Shown here piece after piece: positions 7,638-16,945 of a DNA stretch of 64,000 nt. The position numbers and the translations under genes were made by a program. The stretch is from Cellulophaga tyrosinoxydans (GTDB lineage Bacteria; Bacteroidota; Bacteroidia; Flavobacteriales; Flavobacteriaceae): contig NZ_FWXO01000006.1 in the NCBI RefSeq assembly GCF_900176415.1, positions 62,001-126,000 of the forward strand. Direction: 5' to 3'. The notes under the pieces were generated by a model that was given only the letters and a program-made list of their open reading frames with translations, ran no database searches and was not told the origin of the DNA. Numbering within the stretch: the stretch's first letter is position 1; the number at the start of each line of letters is the position of its first letter.

Positions 7638-7766
7638 TTAGTTAATTTAACTGATTGTATTTTTAAAGTTAAGAAATTCACTATCGTCCTGATGGTTTTT
7701 TTTCTTTTTTTTAAAATATATATCTAGTACACTTCTGTAAAGCTAAATATGTTTTTGATAAAATCA

Positions 7767-7796
7767 AAAACGACAGCTTTAATTTGCTGTCGTTTT
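7767..7796 (-). terminator. Terminator downstream of secA
   Basis: Inverted repeat AAAACGACAGC / GCTGTCGTTTT with an 8-nt loop. On the reverse strand it is followed by TTTTTGATTTT. It sits 24 bp past the secA stop codon. Confidence 0.85.
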
Positions 7797-7820
7797 ATCA
7801 TTATTTTTTGATCTAAGTGA

Positions 7821-10800
7821 TTAATGTTCTGTAATCACCCATTCTCCCTTTAAAATAAGGGGTTCGGCTTGCTTATATTTTAATGTTTTGCTTTCGCCAG
7901 ACATTACATTTTTTATAGTAACACGGTCATTTCGGCCAATTTTTGGTGCTTCTCTAGTAATTGTCTCAGTAACTTGTGGTCTATTTCCTTGATTTTGACC
8001 AACAGCACGATTTTGAGCAGCAAGTTCATCGCTATTTAAAACCTCTTCTTTACTAACGTTTAATTTTTCTTTAGGACGACTTACCGCTTTAGCTTCTTGA
8101 ATATTGGTATTGTTGCCTGATGGAATTTCACCTTTATATAAGAATGCTACTACTTCCTTGTTTACTTTCTCAATCATGCCTTTGAATAATTCAAAAGCTT
8201 CGAATTTGTAAATTAAAAGTGGATCTTTTTGTTCATGAACAGCTAATTGTACAGATTGCTTTAATTCATCCATTTTGCGTAAATGAACTTTCCACGCTTC
8301 ATCAACAATTGCTAAAGTGATGTTTTTTTCAAAATCCGTAACTAATTGTTTACCATCACTTTCATAAGCATCTTTTAAATTGGTGACAATATTATAGGTT
8401 TTGATGCCATCTGAAAATGGTACCACTATTCGCTCAAATTTATTGCCTTCTTCTTCAAAAACATTCTTTATAACACGGTAAGCAACAGCAGCGCTACGCT
8501 CCATTTTCTCTTGATAATGGTTGTAGGCCGATTTGTATAATTGCGTTGAAATTTCTTGAATACTTTTTTTCGCAAACTCCGATTCTGTAATAGGAGACGT
8601 TATAGAAAAGTATTTTATTAATTCAAACTCAAAATTCTTAAAGTCGCTAGCATTTTTATTGGTTTCTGCGATTACCTCACAGGTATCGTAAATCATGTTA
8701 GCAATATCTACCTTTAAACGCTCTCCATGCAATGCATGTCGACGTCTTTTATACACCACCTCACGTTGTGCGTTCATTACATCATCATACTCTAATAAAC
8801 GCTTACGAACACCAAAGTTATTTTCTTCCACTTTTTTCTGTGCACGTTCAATAGATTTGGTCATCATAGAATGTTGAATTACTTCACCATCTTCTAATCC
8901 CATTCTATCCATCATTTTTGCTACTCTATCAGAACCAAATAAACGCATTAGGTTATCTTCTAGTGAAACATAGAATTGCGAACTTCCTGGATCTCCTTGA
9001 CGACCTGAACGACCTCTTAACTGACGGTCAACACGACGAGAATCATGACGTTCTGTACCAACTATAGCAAGTCCGCCTGCTTTTTTAACAGCATCTGAAA
9101 GCTTAATATCGGTACCACGACCAGCCATGTTGGTTGCAATGGTAACAATACCTGCTTTACCTGCTTCTTCAACTATTTCGGCCTCTTTTTTATGTAATTT
9201 TGCGTTTAATACATTGTGTGGAACTTTACGAATGGTAAGCATTCGTGAAAGAAGTTCTGATATTTCAACTGAGGTTGTACCTATTAAAACTGGTCTTCCT
9301 GCTGCAGAAAGATTACTAACTTCTTCTATAATTGCGTTGTATTTTTCGCGTTTGGTTTTATAGATTAAATCATTTCTATCATCACGAGCAATTGGTCTGT
9401 TGGTCGGAATTTCCATAACATCTAGTTTATAGATTTCCCAGAATTCTCCAGCTTCAGTGATTGCTGTACCAGTCATACCCGAAAGTTTGCTGTACATTCT
9501 AAAATAGTTTTGTAGCGTAACTGTTGCAAAAGTTTGTGTAGCTGCTTCAATTTTTACACTTTCCTTTGCTTCAATAGCTTGGTGTAATCCGTCGGAATAA
9601 CGACGACCATCCATAATACGACCCGTTTGCTCATCAACAATCATGACCTTATTATCCATTACCACATACTCTACATCTTTTTCGAATAGGGTATAAGCTT
9701 TTAAAAGTTGATTCAGGGTATGAATACGCTCACTTTTAACGCCAAATTCTTTAAAGAGAACTTCTTTTAATTCGGCTTCTTTTTCTATGTCTAGATTTTG
9801 ATTCTCAATTTTAGCAATTTCACCACCAATATCAGGCATTACAAAGAAAGACGGATCTTGTTCGCCTGAAATATGCTCAACACCTTTTTCTGTAAGTTCT
9901 ATTTGATTGTTTTTTTCATCAATTACAAACCACAATTCTTCATCAACCTTTGGCATTTCGCGGTTGTTGTCTTGCATGTAATAATTTTCGGTTTTTTGAA
10001 GCAATTGTTTTACTCCTTCTTCACTCAAAAATTTAATTAAAGCTTTATTTTTTGGTAAACCGCGGTGTACACGTAGTAATTGAAATCCACCTTCTTTAGT
10101 GTCTCCAGAAGCTATTAATTTTTTAGCTTCAGCTAAGACTCCTGTTAAATATTGTCTTTGTAAGTTAACTAAATCATTAACTTTTGGTTTTAATTCATCA
10201 AATTCGTGAATATCACCTTTTGGTACTGGACCAGAGATTATTAAAGGTGTACGAGCATCATCAATTAAAACTGAATCGACCTCATCCACAATGGCATAAT
10301 TATGCGGACGTTGTACCAAATCACTTGGCGTATGTGCCATGTTATCTCTTAGGTAATCAAATCCAAACTCATTATTGGTTCCATAAGTAATATCTGCATT
10401 GTAAGCAGCACGTCTTCCGTCAGAATTTGGTTGGTGATTGTCTATGCAATCTATGGTTAAGCCATGAAATTGAAAAATAGGCGCCATCCACGCACTATCT
10501 CTTTTTGCTAAGTAATCGTTTACAGTTACAAGATGTGTTCCATTGCCTGTAAGAGCATTTAAATATAAAGGTAGCGTTGCCACTAATGTTTTACCTTCAC
10601 CAGTATGCATCTCTGCAATTTTACCTTGGTGTAGTGCGATACCTCCAATTAACTGAACATCATAATGAACCATATCCCAGGTCACTTCTTTACCTGCTGC
10701 ATTCCAAGAATTTTTCCAAATTGCTTTATCTCCATCAAGGGTAACATAATCTTTAGTTCCAGAAAGTACTCTGTCGAATTCAGATGCAGTAACCGTTAAT

Positions 10801-11183
10801 GTAGTATTGTTTGCAAAACGTTTTGCAGTTTCTTTTACTACAGCAAAAGCTTCTGGTAAAATGTTGTTTAATGTTTTTTCAGAAACTTCATAAGCTTCTT
10901 TTTTAAGGCGGTCTATTTCGGTATAAAGATCTTCATTTTTATCAATATCCTTAGAAGATTTAACTTCTTCCTCTAGCGTCTTTATTTTATCGTTTATTTC
11001 TTGAGTATCTTTCTTTATTTGCTCCTTAAATGAAATAGTCTTATTTCTAATTTCATCAAGACTATAACCTGAAAGTTCTTTTTCGAAGGAATGTATCTTA
11101 TCTATTATTGGTTGTAGTGCGCTTACGTCTTTCTTGGCTTTATCGCCAACAAAAATTTTCAAAACAGAATTTAAAAAACTCAT
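7821..11183 (-). CDS. secA: Preprotein translocase ATPase subunit SecA
   Basis: 1120 aa, the long form typical of Bacteroidota. SecA drives unfolded preproteins through SecYEG at the inner membrane. Visible are Walker A MHTGEGKTL, the DEAD-type box DEVDSVLIDDARTPLIISGP, the NBD2 motif GTDIKLSDAV and arginine finger GRSGRQGDPGSSQFYVSLED. An insertion of about 60-100 residues after the first motifs, compared with E. coli SecA, is usual in the phylum. The C-terminus (VTIKNVMSGESKTLKYKQ...) lacks the SEC-C cysteine/histidine zinc motif seen in E. coli, which suggests targeting without the SecB-type tail contact. It is a single transcription unit closed by the hairpin at 7767-7796. Confidence 0.98.
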   Translation of the reverse strand: MSFLNSVLKIFVGDKAKKDVSALQPIIDKIHSFEKELSGYSLDEIRNKTISFKEQIKKDTQEINDKIKTLEEEVKSSKDIDKNEDLYTEIDRLKKEAYEVSEKTLNNILPEAFAVVKETAKRFANNTTLTVTASEFDRVLSGTKDYVTLDGDKAIWKNSWNAAGKEVTWDMVHYDVQLIGGIALHQGKIAEMHTGEGKTLVATLPLYLNALTGNGTHLVTVNDYLAKRDSAWMAPIFQFHGLTIDCIDNHQPNSDGRRAAYNADITYGTNNEFGFDYLRDNMAHTPSDLVQRPHNYAIVDEVDSVLIDDARTPLIISGPVPKGDIHEFDELKPKVNDLVNLQRQYLTGVLAEAKKLIASGDTKEGGFQLLRVHRGLPKNKALIKFLSEEGVKQLLQKTENYYMQDNNREMPKVDEELWFVIDEKNNQIELTEKGVEHISGEQDPSFFVMPDIGGEIAKIENQNLDIEKEAELKEVLFKEFGVKSERIHTLNQLLKAYTLFEKDVEYVVMDNKVMIVDEQTGRIMDGRRYSDGLHQAIEAKESVKIEAATQTFATVTLQNYFRMYSKLSGMTGTAITEAGEFWEIYKLDVMEIPTNRPIARDDRNDLIYKTKREKYNAIIEEVSNLSAAGRPVLIGTTSVEISELLSRMLTIRKVPHNVLNAKLHKKEAEIVEEAGKAGIVTIATNMAGRGTDIKLSDAVKKAGGLAIVGTERHDSRRVDRQLRGRSGRQGDPGSSQFYVSLEDNLMRLFGSDRVAKMMDRMGLEDGEVIQHSMMTKSIERAQKKVEENNFGVRKRLLEYDDVMNAQREVVYKRRRHALHGERLKVDIANMIYDTCEVIAETNKNASDFKNFEFELIKYFSITSPITESEFAKKSIQEISTQLYKSAYNHYQEKMERSAAVAYRVIKNVFEEEGNKFERIVVPFSDGIKTYNIVTNLKDAYESDGKQLVTDFEKNITLAIVDEAWKVHLRKMDELKQSVQLAVHEQKDPLLIYKFEAFELFKGMIEKVNKEVVAFLYKGEIPSGNNTNIQEAKAVSRPKEKLNVSKEEVLNSDELAAQNRAVGQNQGNRPQVTETITREAPKIGRNDRVTIKNVMSGESKTLKYKQAEPLILKGEWVITEH

Positions 11184-11310
11184 ACTGTAAATTATTTTTT
11201 AAGTGTCATGCTATAACCGTACCAAAGCTTTTTTTAAGCAATAACATGACAGAATGAACCTTAATGACCCGAATTACTTTTCTCTTTGTCATTAAAGTTC
11301 AAAATTAAGT

Positions 11311-11340
11311 AAAAAAAAAGCCTCTGATGAGACTTTTTTA
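11311..11340 (-). terminator. Terminator downstream of the DUF2795 gene
   Basis: On the reverse strand, AAAAAGTCTC-ATCA-GAGGCTTTTT (one G-U pair) is followed by a run of nine T. It lies 20 bp beyond the stop of the DUF2795 gene and separates it from secA. Confidence 0.85.
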
Positions 11341-11359
11341 ATGTTATTACGTTAATATT

Positions 11360-11584
11360 TTAATATTCGTCCTCGTTCCAGAGGTAATCTTCTTCCGTAG
11401 GATAGTCAGGCCAAATTTCTTCAATCGATTCGTAAATTTCGCCACCTTCTTCTTCCATTGATTGTAGGTTTTCTACAACCTCTAGTGGAGCACCGGTTCT
11501 AATTGCGTAATCTATTAACTCGTCTTTGGTAGCTGGCCAAGGCGCATCGCTTAAATAAGATGCTAATTCTAAAGTCCAATACAT
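11360..11584 (-). CDS. DUF2795 domain protein
   Basis: 74 aa, small and very acidic. The N-terminal part (LASYLSDAPWPATKDELIDY, then AIRTGAPLEVVENLQSME) matches the DUF2795 pattern of a short helical domain with conserved W/P-A-T-K-x-E-L. The C-terminal tail is Asp/Glu/Tyr-rich. The molecular role of DUF2795 is unknown; no signal peptide, so cytoplasmic. It is monocistronic, with a consensus promoter at 11611-11640 and its own terminator, which suggests strong and constitutive expression. Confidence 0.85.
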   Translation of the reverse strand: MYWTLELASYLSDAPWPATKDELIDYAIRTGAPLEVVENLQSMEEEGGEIYESIEEIWPDYPTEEDYLWNEDEY

Positions 11585-11610
11585 GTTAGTAGTATGATTT
11601 TAATTTTTTG

Positions 11611-11640
11611 CAAAAATAAATTTTAAATTGATATATCCAA
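11611..11640 (-). promoter_or_regulatory. Bacteroidota housekeeping promoter for the DUF2795 gene
   Basis: On the reverse strand, TTG (11640-11638), a 19-bp spacer and TATTTTTG (11618-11611) match the TTG-N19-TAnnTTTG consensus of the primary Bacteroidota sigma factor. The start codon at 11584 follows at a plausible distance (26 bp). Confidence 0.8.
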
Positions 11641-11711
11641 GTTTATTTCAATTTATTACAAAAATATTTTGTGGTAAAAATCATATATTGTTGAAAAACA
11701 GAATATTATCT

Positions 11712-12284
11712 TTATTTTTTTTCGGGAATCCATTTGATTTCTTCAACGTTTAAAAGTGCCGATAATCTACGAGCTAGTACAAACAGATAATCTGATAATC
11801 GGTTTAAATAACTTAGCACGTTTTCTTCAAATGGTTCAATATCATTTAAATGCGAGGCTAAACGCTCTGCTCTTCTACAAACAGTTCTGGCAATATGACA
11901 GTATGACACCGTGGTGTGACCTCCAGGTAAAATAAAATGTGTCATTGGTTGTAAATGTTTTTCCATTTCGTCCATTTCATGCTCAAGAATTGTAATGTCT
12001 TCCGAACTAATTTTATCAATATTTAAGCGATCTTTTCCATTTTGTAAAATTGCTTTTGCTGGATCTGTAGCTAAAACAGCACCAACTATAAATAATTTAT
12101 GCTGAATTAAGGTCAATATTTTTTTAGAATGTGCATCAATTTCCTGATCATTAATTAAACCTATCCAAGAATTTAATTCATCAACGGTACCGTAACTTTC
12201 TATTCTAATATGATGTTTAGCTACACGGGTGCCTCCAAAAAGTGCCGTTGTGCCTTTATCTCCCGTTTTTGTGTAAATTTTCAT
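11712..12284 (-). CDS. pduO: Cob(I)alamin adenosyltransferase, PduO type
   Basis: 190 aa, the length of single-domain PduO-type ATP:cob(I)alamin adenosyltransferases. The ATP-binding N-terminus KIYTKTGDKGTTALFGGTRV and YGTVDELNSWIGL are diagnostic, as are the C-terminal helix motif CRRAERL and YLNRLSDYLFVLAR. It makes adenosylcobalamin, the cofactor of methylmalonyl-CoA mutase, in the cytoplasm. The meaB gene at the left edge encodes the mutase chaperone, so the two gene products likely act in one pathway although 11 kb apart. Upstream lies a 41-aa membrane peptide on the same strand. Confidence 0.95.
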   Translation of the reverse strand: MKIYTKTGDKGTTALFGGTRVAKHHIRIESYGTVDELNSWIGLINDQEIDAHSKKILTLIQHKLFIVGAVLATDPAKAILQNGKDRLNIDKISSEDITILEHEMDEMEKHLQPMTHFILPGGHTTVSYCHIARTVCRRAERLASHLNDIEPFEENVLSYLNRLSDYLFVLARRLSALLNVEEIKWIPEKK

Positions 12285-12345
12285 GTCTGGTAAATTAATC
12301 TTGATTATGGTTTAAACACTAAGTGTTCTAATGGAATTAGGAGTG

Positions 12346-12471
12346 TTATTTTTTATGTCGATCCATGAACTTTCGATTTTTTCGGGCCTTATTTTTCTTT
12401 TTATTATAAAACAGATTGACAAAGAAAATTACTGCTAAAAGGACAAAAAGTATATAAATAAAGTTATTCAT
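12346..12471 (-). CDS. 41-aa membrane peptide
   Basis: A short frame with ATG at 12471 and TAA at 12346. It reads MNNFIYILFVLLAVIFFVNL then FYNKKKNKARKNRKFMDRHK and a final K: one hydrophobic helix at residues 4-22 and a highly basic tail of ~19 residues. It lies between the methyltransferase-like gene (29 bp upstream) and the adenosyltransferase (61 bp downstream), all on the same strand, so it may be part of an operon with them. Clear membrane-protein composition with positive-inside topology supports coding. No family recognised. Confidence 0.6.
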   Translation of the reverse strand: MNNFIYILFVLLAVIFFVNLFYNKKKNKARKNRKFMDRHKK

Positions 12472-12500
12472 GTTATGGGTATTTGCCTAAAATTACTGGA

Positions 12501-12989
12501 TTATATTCTAATTTTAAAATGTTCTTTTTCTTGTTCTCTTCTAAAAAAAAGAATTCCACAATAAAATAAATCTAGACTAACTTTAATAGCATTGTGCTTA
12601 ATAAGTTGATCCCAATTTTTATAATCTTTATAAATTGCATTTATAAAAACAATACTCTCGTTATGAAAGGTACTGGTTTTAGTAATCTTTTTAAATGTGT
12701 TTTCAGTTAATTCTTCAAAATAAACAAAGTCGGTTGTATTATAATCAAAGCCAATTTTTGGAAAATTCTTAATAATTTGATTTTTTAAAGCGCTGTTTTT
12801 TTCGATAGTTTGTATTTGAGATATATTAAAATAAGCCAGTGTTTTTTGTGCAGTGTTGAGTGATTTGCTTTTGCAGAACACCTTTTTACTATATAGGCAC
12901 TTGGTTACAAAGGCATACACAAAAGGGGAGTGTACGCCGTGTTGATTTGTAGCGGTTAATAGAAATTTTATACGTTGAAAAAAATACAT
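12501..12989 (-). CDS. Shortened methyltransferase-like protein, probably degenerate
   Basis: 162 aa from the ATG at 12989; an upstream TTG at 12995 is possible but begins directly after the preceding stop. The N-terminus (NQHGVHSPFVYAFVTKCLY) and C-terminus (DLFYCGILFFRREQEKEHFK) match the two ends of a Bacteroidota family of SAM-dependent, O-methyltransferase-like proteins of roughly 200-240 residues. The middle is shortened, and no glycine-rich SAM-binding motif (E/DxGxGxG) is visible. It is therefore likely inactive as a methyltransferase or has another role. It follows the ABC-F gene with 6 bp between stop and start. Confidence 0.65.
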   Translation of the reverse strand: MYFFQRIKFLLTATNQHGVHSPFVYAFVTKCLYSKKVFCKSKSLNTAQKTLAYFNISQIQTIEKNSALKNQIIKNFPKIGFDYNTTDFVYFEELTENTFKKITKTSTFHNESIVFINAIYKDYKNWDQLIKHNAIKVSLDLFYCGILFFRREQEKEHFKIRI

Positions 12990-12995
12990 TACCAA

Positions 12996-14870
12996 TTATT
13001 CTAATTGTGCAGAGAGCTCAAACCAGCGTTCTGTTTTCGCTTCTATTGTTTCTTCAATTTCTTTTAATTCTATGGATAGTTTATCTATTTGTTCACCCGT
13101 TAAAGAAGTATCCGCAAACTTTTGTTGTGTATCTACTTTCTTTTGCTCAAGCTTTTTTATTTCCTTTTCAAGATTAGTGAACTCTTTTTGCTCGTTAAAG
13201 GTTAACTTTTTTTTCTCTTCTTTAACCTTAACTGTTTTTTCTGGTTCTACAGGAGTATTTTCTTTCTTAGAAGCGCGATATTCCATAACTACACTATCTT
13301 CGTATGCTCTAAAATCGCTATAATTGCCTGGAAAATCTTCGACAACTGCATCTCCTCTAAAAACAAAAAGGTGATCTACAATTTTATCCATAAAATAACG
13401 ATCATGTGAAACAACAAGTAAACAGCCAGGAAAATCCATTAAAAAACTCTCAAGAACGTTTAAGGTTACAATATCTAAATCGTTGGTAGGTTCATCGAGG
13501 ATTAAAAAATTAGGATTTTGAATTAAAATTGTACATAAATACAAGCGTTTTCGTTCCCCACCACTTAGTTTATCAACAAAATCATATTGTTTTTTACGGT
13601 CAAATAAAAAGCGCTCTAATAGTTGCTGTGCTGAAATTTGACGGCCTTTGGCTAGTGGAATATAATCACCAAATTCGCGAATAACATCTATAACTTTTTG
13701 ACCTTCTTTTATGTTAATACCTTTTTGGGTGTAATAACCAAATTTTATAGTTTCGCCGACTACCACTTTTCCACTGTCTGGTTCGTCATTGCCACTAATA
13801 ATATTTAAGAAGGTAGATTTTCCTGTACCATTTTTACCAATAATTCCAAGACGCTCACCTCTAAGAAAATTATATTCGAATTTATCTAATATAGGTTTTC
13901 CTGGAAATGATTTTGAAATTTTATGAAGCTCAAGAATTTTACTTCCCATGCGCTCCATATTAATTTCGAGTTCTACTTGATTTTCATTTCTACGTTTACT
14001 GGCCCTATCCTTAATCTCGTAAAAATCATCTATTCTTGATTTAGATTTAGTGGTTCTAGCTTTAGGCTGTCTACGCATCCAATCTAATTCTTTTTTAAAT
14101 AGTAGTTTAGACTTATGTTGCTCGGTAACTTCTTGTTCTATTCTAGCTTCTTTCTTTTCTAAATAATAAGAATAGTTTCCTTTGTAAGGATACATTACAC
14201 CTTCATCAAGTTCTATAATTTCATTACATACTCTTTCTAAAAAGTAACGATCGTGCGTCACCATAAAAAGTGTCATGTTTTCTTTAGCAAAATACTCCTC
14301 TAACCATTCAATCATTTCAAGATCTAAGTGGTTGGTAGGTTCATCAAGTACTAATAAATCTGGTTTATTAATAAGAGCATTTGCTAGTGCCAAACGCTTT
14401 TTTTGTCCACCTGAGAGTATGGCAACTTTTAAATGAATATCATTTAAATTAAGCTTGGATAAGATTTGCTTGTATTGTGTTTCAAAATCCCAAGCTTGAA
14501 AACGCTCCATACCTTCAAAAGCATGTTGGTAGGCATCAGCATCATCCGGATTTTCTAGTGCATTTTCATAAGCACGGATAACCTGAAGTACTTCATTATC
14601 GGAAGCAAAAATGGTTTCCTCAATGGTTAAATTAGGGTCTAAATTTGGCTCTTGGTCTAAAAAAGATACTCGAATGCCTTTGCGGTAATTTACCTGACCA
14701 GAATCAGGTGTGTCGATTCCAGAGAGAATGTTTAATATGGATGTTTTTCCACTTCCATTTTTAGCTATTAGGGCAATTTTCTGATCTTTATTTATTCCAA
14801 ATGAAATATCAGAAAATAATACGTGTTCGCCATAGGCTTTGGCAATATTTTCTACCGAGAGTAGGTTCAT
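12996..14870 (-). CDS. ABC-F family ATPase, Uup-like
   Basis: 624 aa with two ABC ATPase domains and no membrane segments, the ABC-F plan. Domain 1 has Walker A AKNGSGKTS, signature LSGGQKKRLALANAL and Walker B LLVLDEPTNHLD. Domain 2 has GKNGTGKST, LSGGERKRLYL and FLILDEPTNDLD. The interdomain linker carries WMRRQPKARTTKSKSRIDDF, a motif typical of the Uup branch. The C-terminal ~90 residues form a Lys/Glu-rich coiled coil, also as in Uup. ABC-F proteins act on ribosomes, and Uup has been linked to translation and DNA transposition precision. A sequence fitting TAACTTTG lies just upstream (14893-14900, reverse). Confidence 0.93.
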   Translation of the reverse strand: MNLLSVENIAKAYGEHVLFSDISFGINKDQKIALIAKNGSGKTSILNILSGIDTPDSGQVNYRKGIRVSFLDQEPNLDPNLTIEETIFASDNEVLQVIRAYENALENPDDADAYQHAFEGMERFQAWDFETQYKQILSKLNLNDIHLKVAILSGGQKKRLALANALINKPDLLVLDEPTNHLDLEMIEWLEEYFAKENMTLFMVTHDRYFLERVCNEIIELDEGVMYPYKGNYSYYLEKKEARIEQEVTEQHKSKLLFKKELDWMRRQPKARTTKSKSRIDDFYEIKDRASKRRNENQVELEINMERMGSKILELHKISKSFPGKPILDKFEYNFLRGERLGIIGKNGTGKSTFLNIISGNDEPDSGKVVVGETIKFGYYTQKGINIKEGQKVIDVIREFGDYIPLAKGRQISAQQLLERFLFDRKKQYDFVDKLSGGERKRLYLCTILIQNPNFLILDEPTNDLDIVTLNVLESFLMDFPGCLLVVSHDRYFMDKIVDHLFVFRGDAVVEDFPGNYSDFRAYEDSVVMEYRASKKENTPVEPEKTVKVKEEKKKLTFNEQKEFTNLEKEIKKLEQKKVDTQQKFADTSLTGEQIDKLSIELKEIEETIEAKTERWFELSAQLE

Positions 14871-14897
14871 GAACTTTATTTATTAACGATGGCAAAG

Positions 14898-16076
14898 TTA
14901 GTGAACTATGTTTGACCTTTCCGAATAAATTAAAAAGGAATATCGAACTACCAGCGCTATTAGTATTGGTATTATTAAAATGTTGAAGATCTGCACTTTA
15001 AATAGCCAAATTGCTAAAGAAATAAAAATCCCTGCCAGTAACAAATACATATAACTTAGTATCCATTTGGGCATTTTCTTCTTTTTTAATACCACAAATG
15101 CAATTATTAGGTTTAAAGGAAATGTCCATAAAAAATTAAAGTTCTTAGCAGTGGCTTGATGATCCGTTGCAAACCATAAAAGAACTATTATTAGTCCTGC
15201 GAGTCCAGTTATAAAAAACAAGGTGAAATCTACTATTCTGGATCTTGTTTTAGATTTAAAATTGCTATAGGTTATACCGATAATTACAATTGACACTAAT
15301 GTTAACCAAAATAATGGTGAAGTGAAAAAATTAGTGTTTTTTACAACCGGTTTTGTGTCTAACAATAGTTTATCGTCAAGGACTAATGGCTGTTTATTAA
15401 TTTTTGTATTTGGCAACTGTTTATACACATATATAGGTAAAAACATATGTTCAGAAGGTGTCGCTTTACGATCTATTACAGATCCTAGTGCTAAATCAAT
15501 TCCAAAATTAGACCATGAATTCACCTCTAAATTTTGATGAATAAGCTCTCTAAAAGTATAATGATCTTTTAAATGGCCATATTCAAAGATTAACTTATTG
15601 CCTAAAACAGATTTTAAAGCCGCTGGTATTCTGGTGGAGCAATTATCAAACAAAAAATCGTACTTATAATATCTATTTTCTGGTAAGTAGTTGTTTTCTA
15701 AGAACGCGAATAATTCATTGTTTTCTTTGCTAGAAAGTAATAGTTGTTGCTCTTTCACCCATCGGTTTTCTACTTCATAATCATATAAAAAGTTGGCGAA
15801 TGAAATTCTTGAAAGACGGTATAGTAATTTTCCTTGTGTAAATTTTAAATAAAAATTTGGTGTGTTAAAATCAAACTGACCATAATTGTAAACCACATCA
15901 ATACCTTGAGCGGCATCTTGGATTCGTATGGCACTATGTCCAAATTTGGCGTATAATTCATCAGCAGTCCCTATGGTAAGTATGCTTATTTTAGCATGAT
16001 CTGATAATGTTGGCTGTGCAAATGCAAGAGTTGAAAAGACTAAAAGTAAACTAAGAATACATTTATATAATCTCAT
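14898..16076 (-). CDS. DUF4105 membrane protein
   Basis: 392 aa. A signal peptide (CILSLLLVFSTLAFAQ) precedes a periplasmic DUF4105 domain at about 25-230. The domain holds AKFGHSAIRI and FDNCSTRIP, a His and a Cys that could form a papain-like catalytic pair. Five hydrophobic segments follow at about 250-385 (for example FFTSPLFWLTLVSIVIIGIT and IVDFTLFFITGLAGLIIVLL). From memory, a DUF4105 protein of Bacteroides has been reported as a lipoprotein N-acyltransferase (Lnb); whether this protein has that role is inference, though the phylum lacks a typical Lnt and this window encodes many lipoproteins. It is divergent from pssA. Confidence 0.8.
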   Translation of the reverse strand: MRLYKCILSLLLVFSTLAFAQPTLSDHAKISILTIGTADELYAKFGHSAIRIQDAAQGIDVVYNYGQFDFNTPNFYLKFTQGKLLYRLSRISFANFLYDYEVENRWVKEQQLLLSSKENNELFAFLENNYLPENRYYKYDFLFDNCSTRIPAALKSVLGNKLIFEYGHLKDHYTFRELIHQNLEVNSWSNFGIDLALGSVIDRKATPSEHMFLPIYVYKQLPNTKINKQPLVLDDKLLLDTKPVVKNTNFFTSPLFWLTLVSIVIIGITYSNFKSKTRSRIVDFTLFFITGLAGLIIVLLWFATDHQATAKNFNFLWTFPLNLIIAFVVLKKKKMPKWILSYMYLLLAGIFISLAIWLFKVQIFNILIIPILIALVVRYSFLIYSERSNIVH

Positions 16077-16175
16077 AGTTTTTATTGAAATTTTTCTACA
16101 AACAAATATGCGAAGAAAATGGGATACATATTTGGTTCCCGCAAAAATATCCTATTTTTACCAAAAGCTTAACAA

Positions 16176-16937
16176 ATGAAAAAACATATTCCAAACCTGA
16201 TAACATTGCTTAATCTTTTCTGTGGTTGTATTGCTATATTTTTTGCGGTGCACGGTATGTTTGAAATGGTAGCAGTTTTTGTTTTTCTGGGTATTGTTTT
16301 TGATTTTTTTGACGGCTTTGCAGCACGATTATTAAATGTAAAAAGTGAACTAGGCTTGCAATTAGATTCGTTAGCAGATATGGTTACAAGTGGTGTTGTG
16401 CCCGGAATTGTTATGTTTAAAATGTTAGAAATGGCCTCGACGGGTGGTTGGAGTGCAGGATCCGAAACGAATTTTTGGAAGAATTTTGGATCTAATGTAG
16501 AAGGTTTGATACCACTTTTAGGCTTGATAATTACCTTAGCATCTGCTTATAGATTGGCTAAATTTAATATTGATGAAAACCAGACAGATTCATTTATTGG
16601 TTTGCCAACACCTGCAAATACATTATTAATTATATCATTACCGCTAATTATGCTGTATCATAATAATGATATTTTAAATAGTATAATTCTAAATCAGTGG
16701 TTTTTAATTGGTCTTACTTTTTTAAGTGCTTTTTTGCTTAATTCTAAGCTGAAATTATTTGCGTTGAAGTTTAAAAACTGGAGTTTTAATGATAATGCAA
16801 TGCGATACATTTTTATTATCATAAGCATACTATGTCTAGCAACCCTTAAATATTTAGCAATTCCAGCAATTATAGCCTTGTATATTTTACTTTCGTTGAT
16901 GAGCTCAATTAAAGAAAGTAAGAATGGATCCATTTAA
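16176..16937 (+). CDS. pssA: CDP-diacylglycerol-serine O-phosphatidyltransferase
   Basis: 253 aa integral membrane enzyme of the CDP-alcohol phosphotransferase family. It joins CDP-diacylglycerol and serine to give phosphatidylserine, precursor of phosphatidylethanolamine, at the inner membrane. The catalytic motif DGxxAR-x8-GxxxD-xxxD is complete: FFDGFAARLLNVKSELGLQL followed by DSLADMV. NLITLLNLFCGCIAIFFA at the N-terminus is typical of PssA. About eight hydrophobic segments are visible. It is followed after 8 bp by a small membrane protein. Confidence 0.95.
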   Translation: MKKHIPNLITLLNLFCGCIAIFFAVHGMFEMVAVFVFLGIVFDFFDGFAARLLNVKSELGLQLDSLADMVTSGVVPGIVMFKMLEMASTGGWSAGSETNFWKNFGSNVEGLIPLLGLIITLASAYRLAKFNIDENQTDSFIGLPTPANTLLIISLPLIMLYHNNDILNSIILNQWFLIGLTFLSAFLLNSKLKLFALKFKNWSFNDNAMRYIFIIISILCLATLKYLAIPAIIALYILLSLMSSIKESKNGSI

Positions 16938-16945
16938 TTTTTAAA

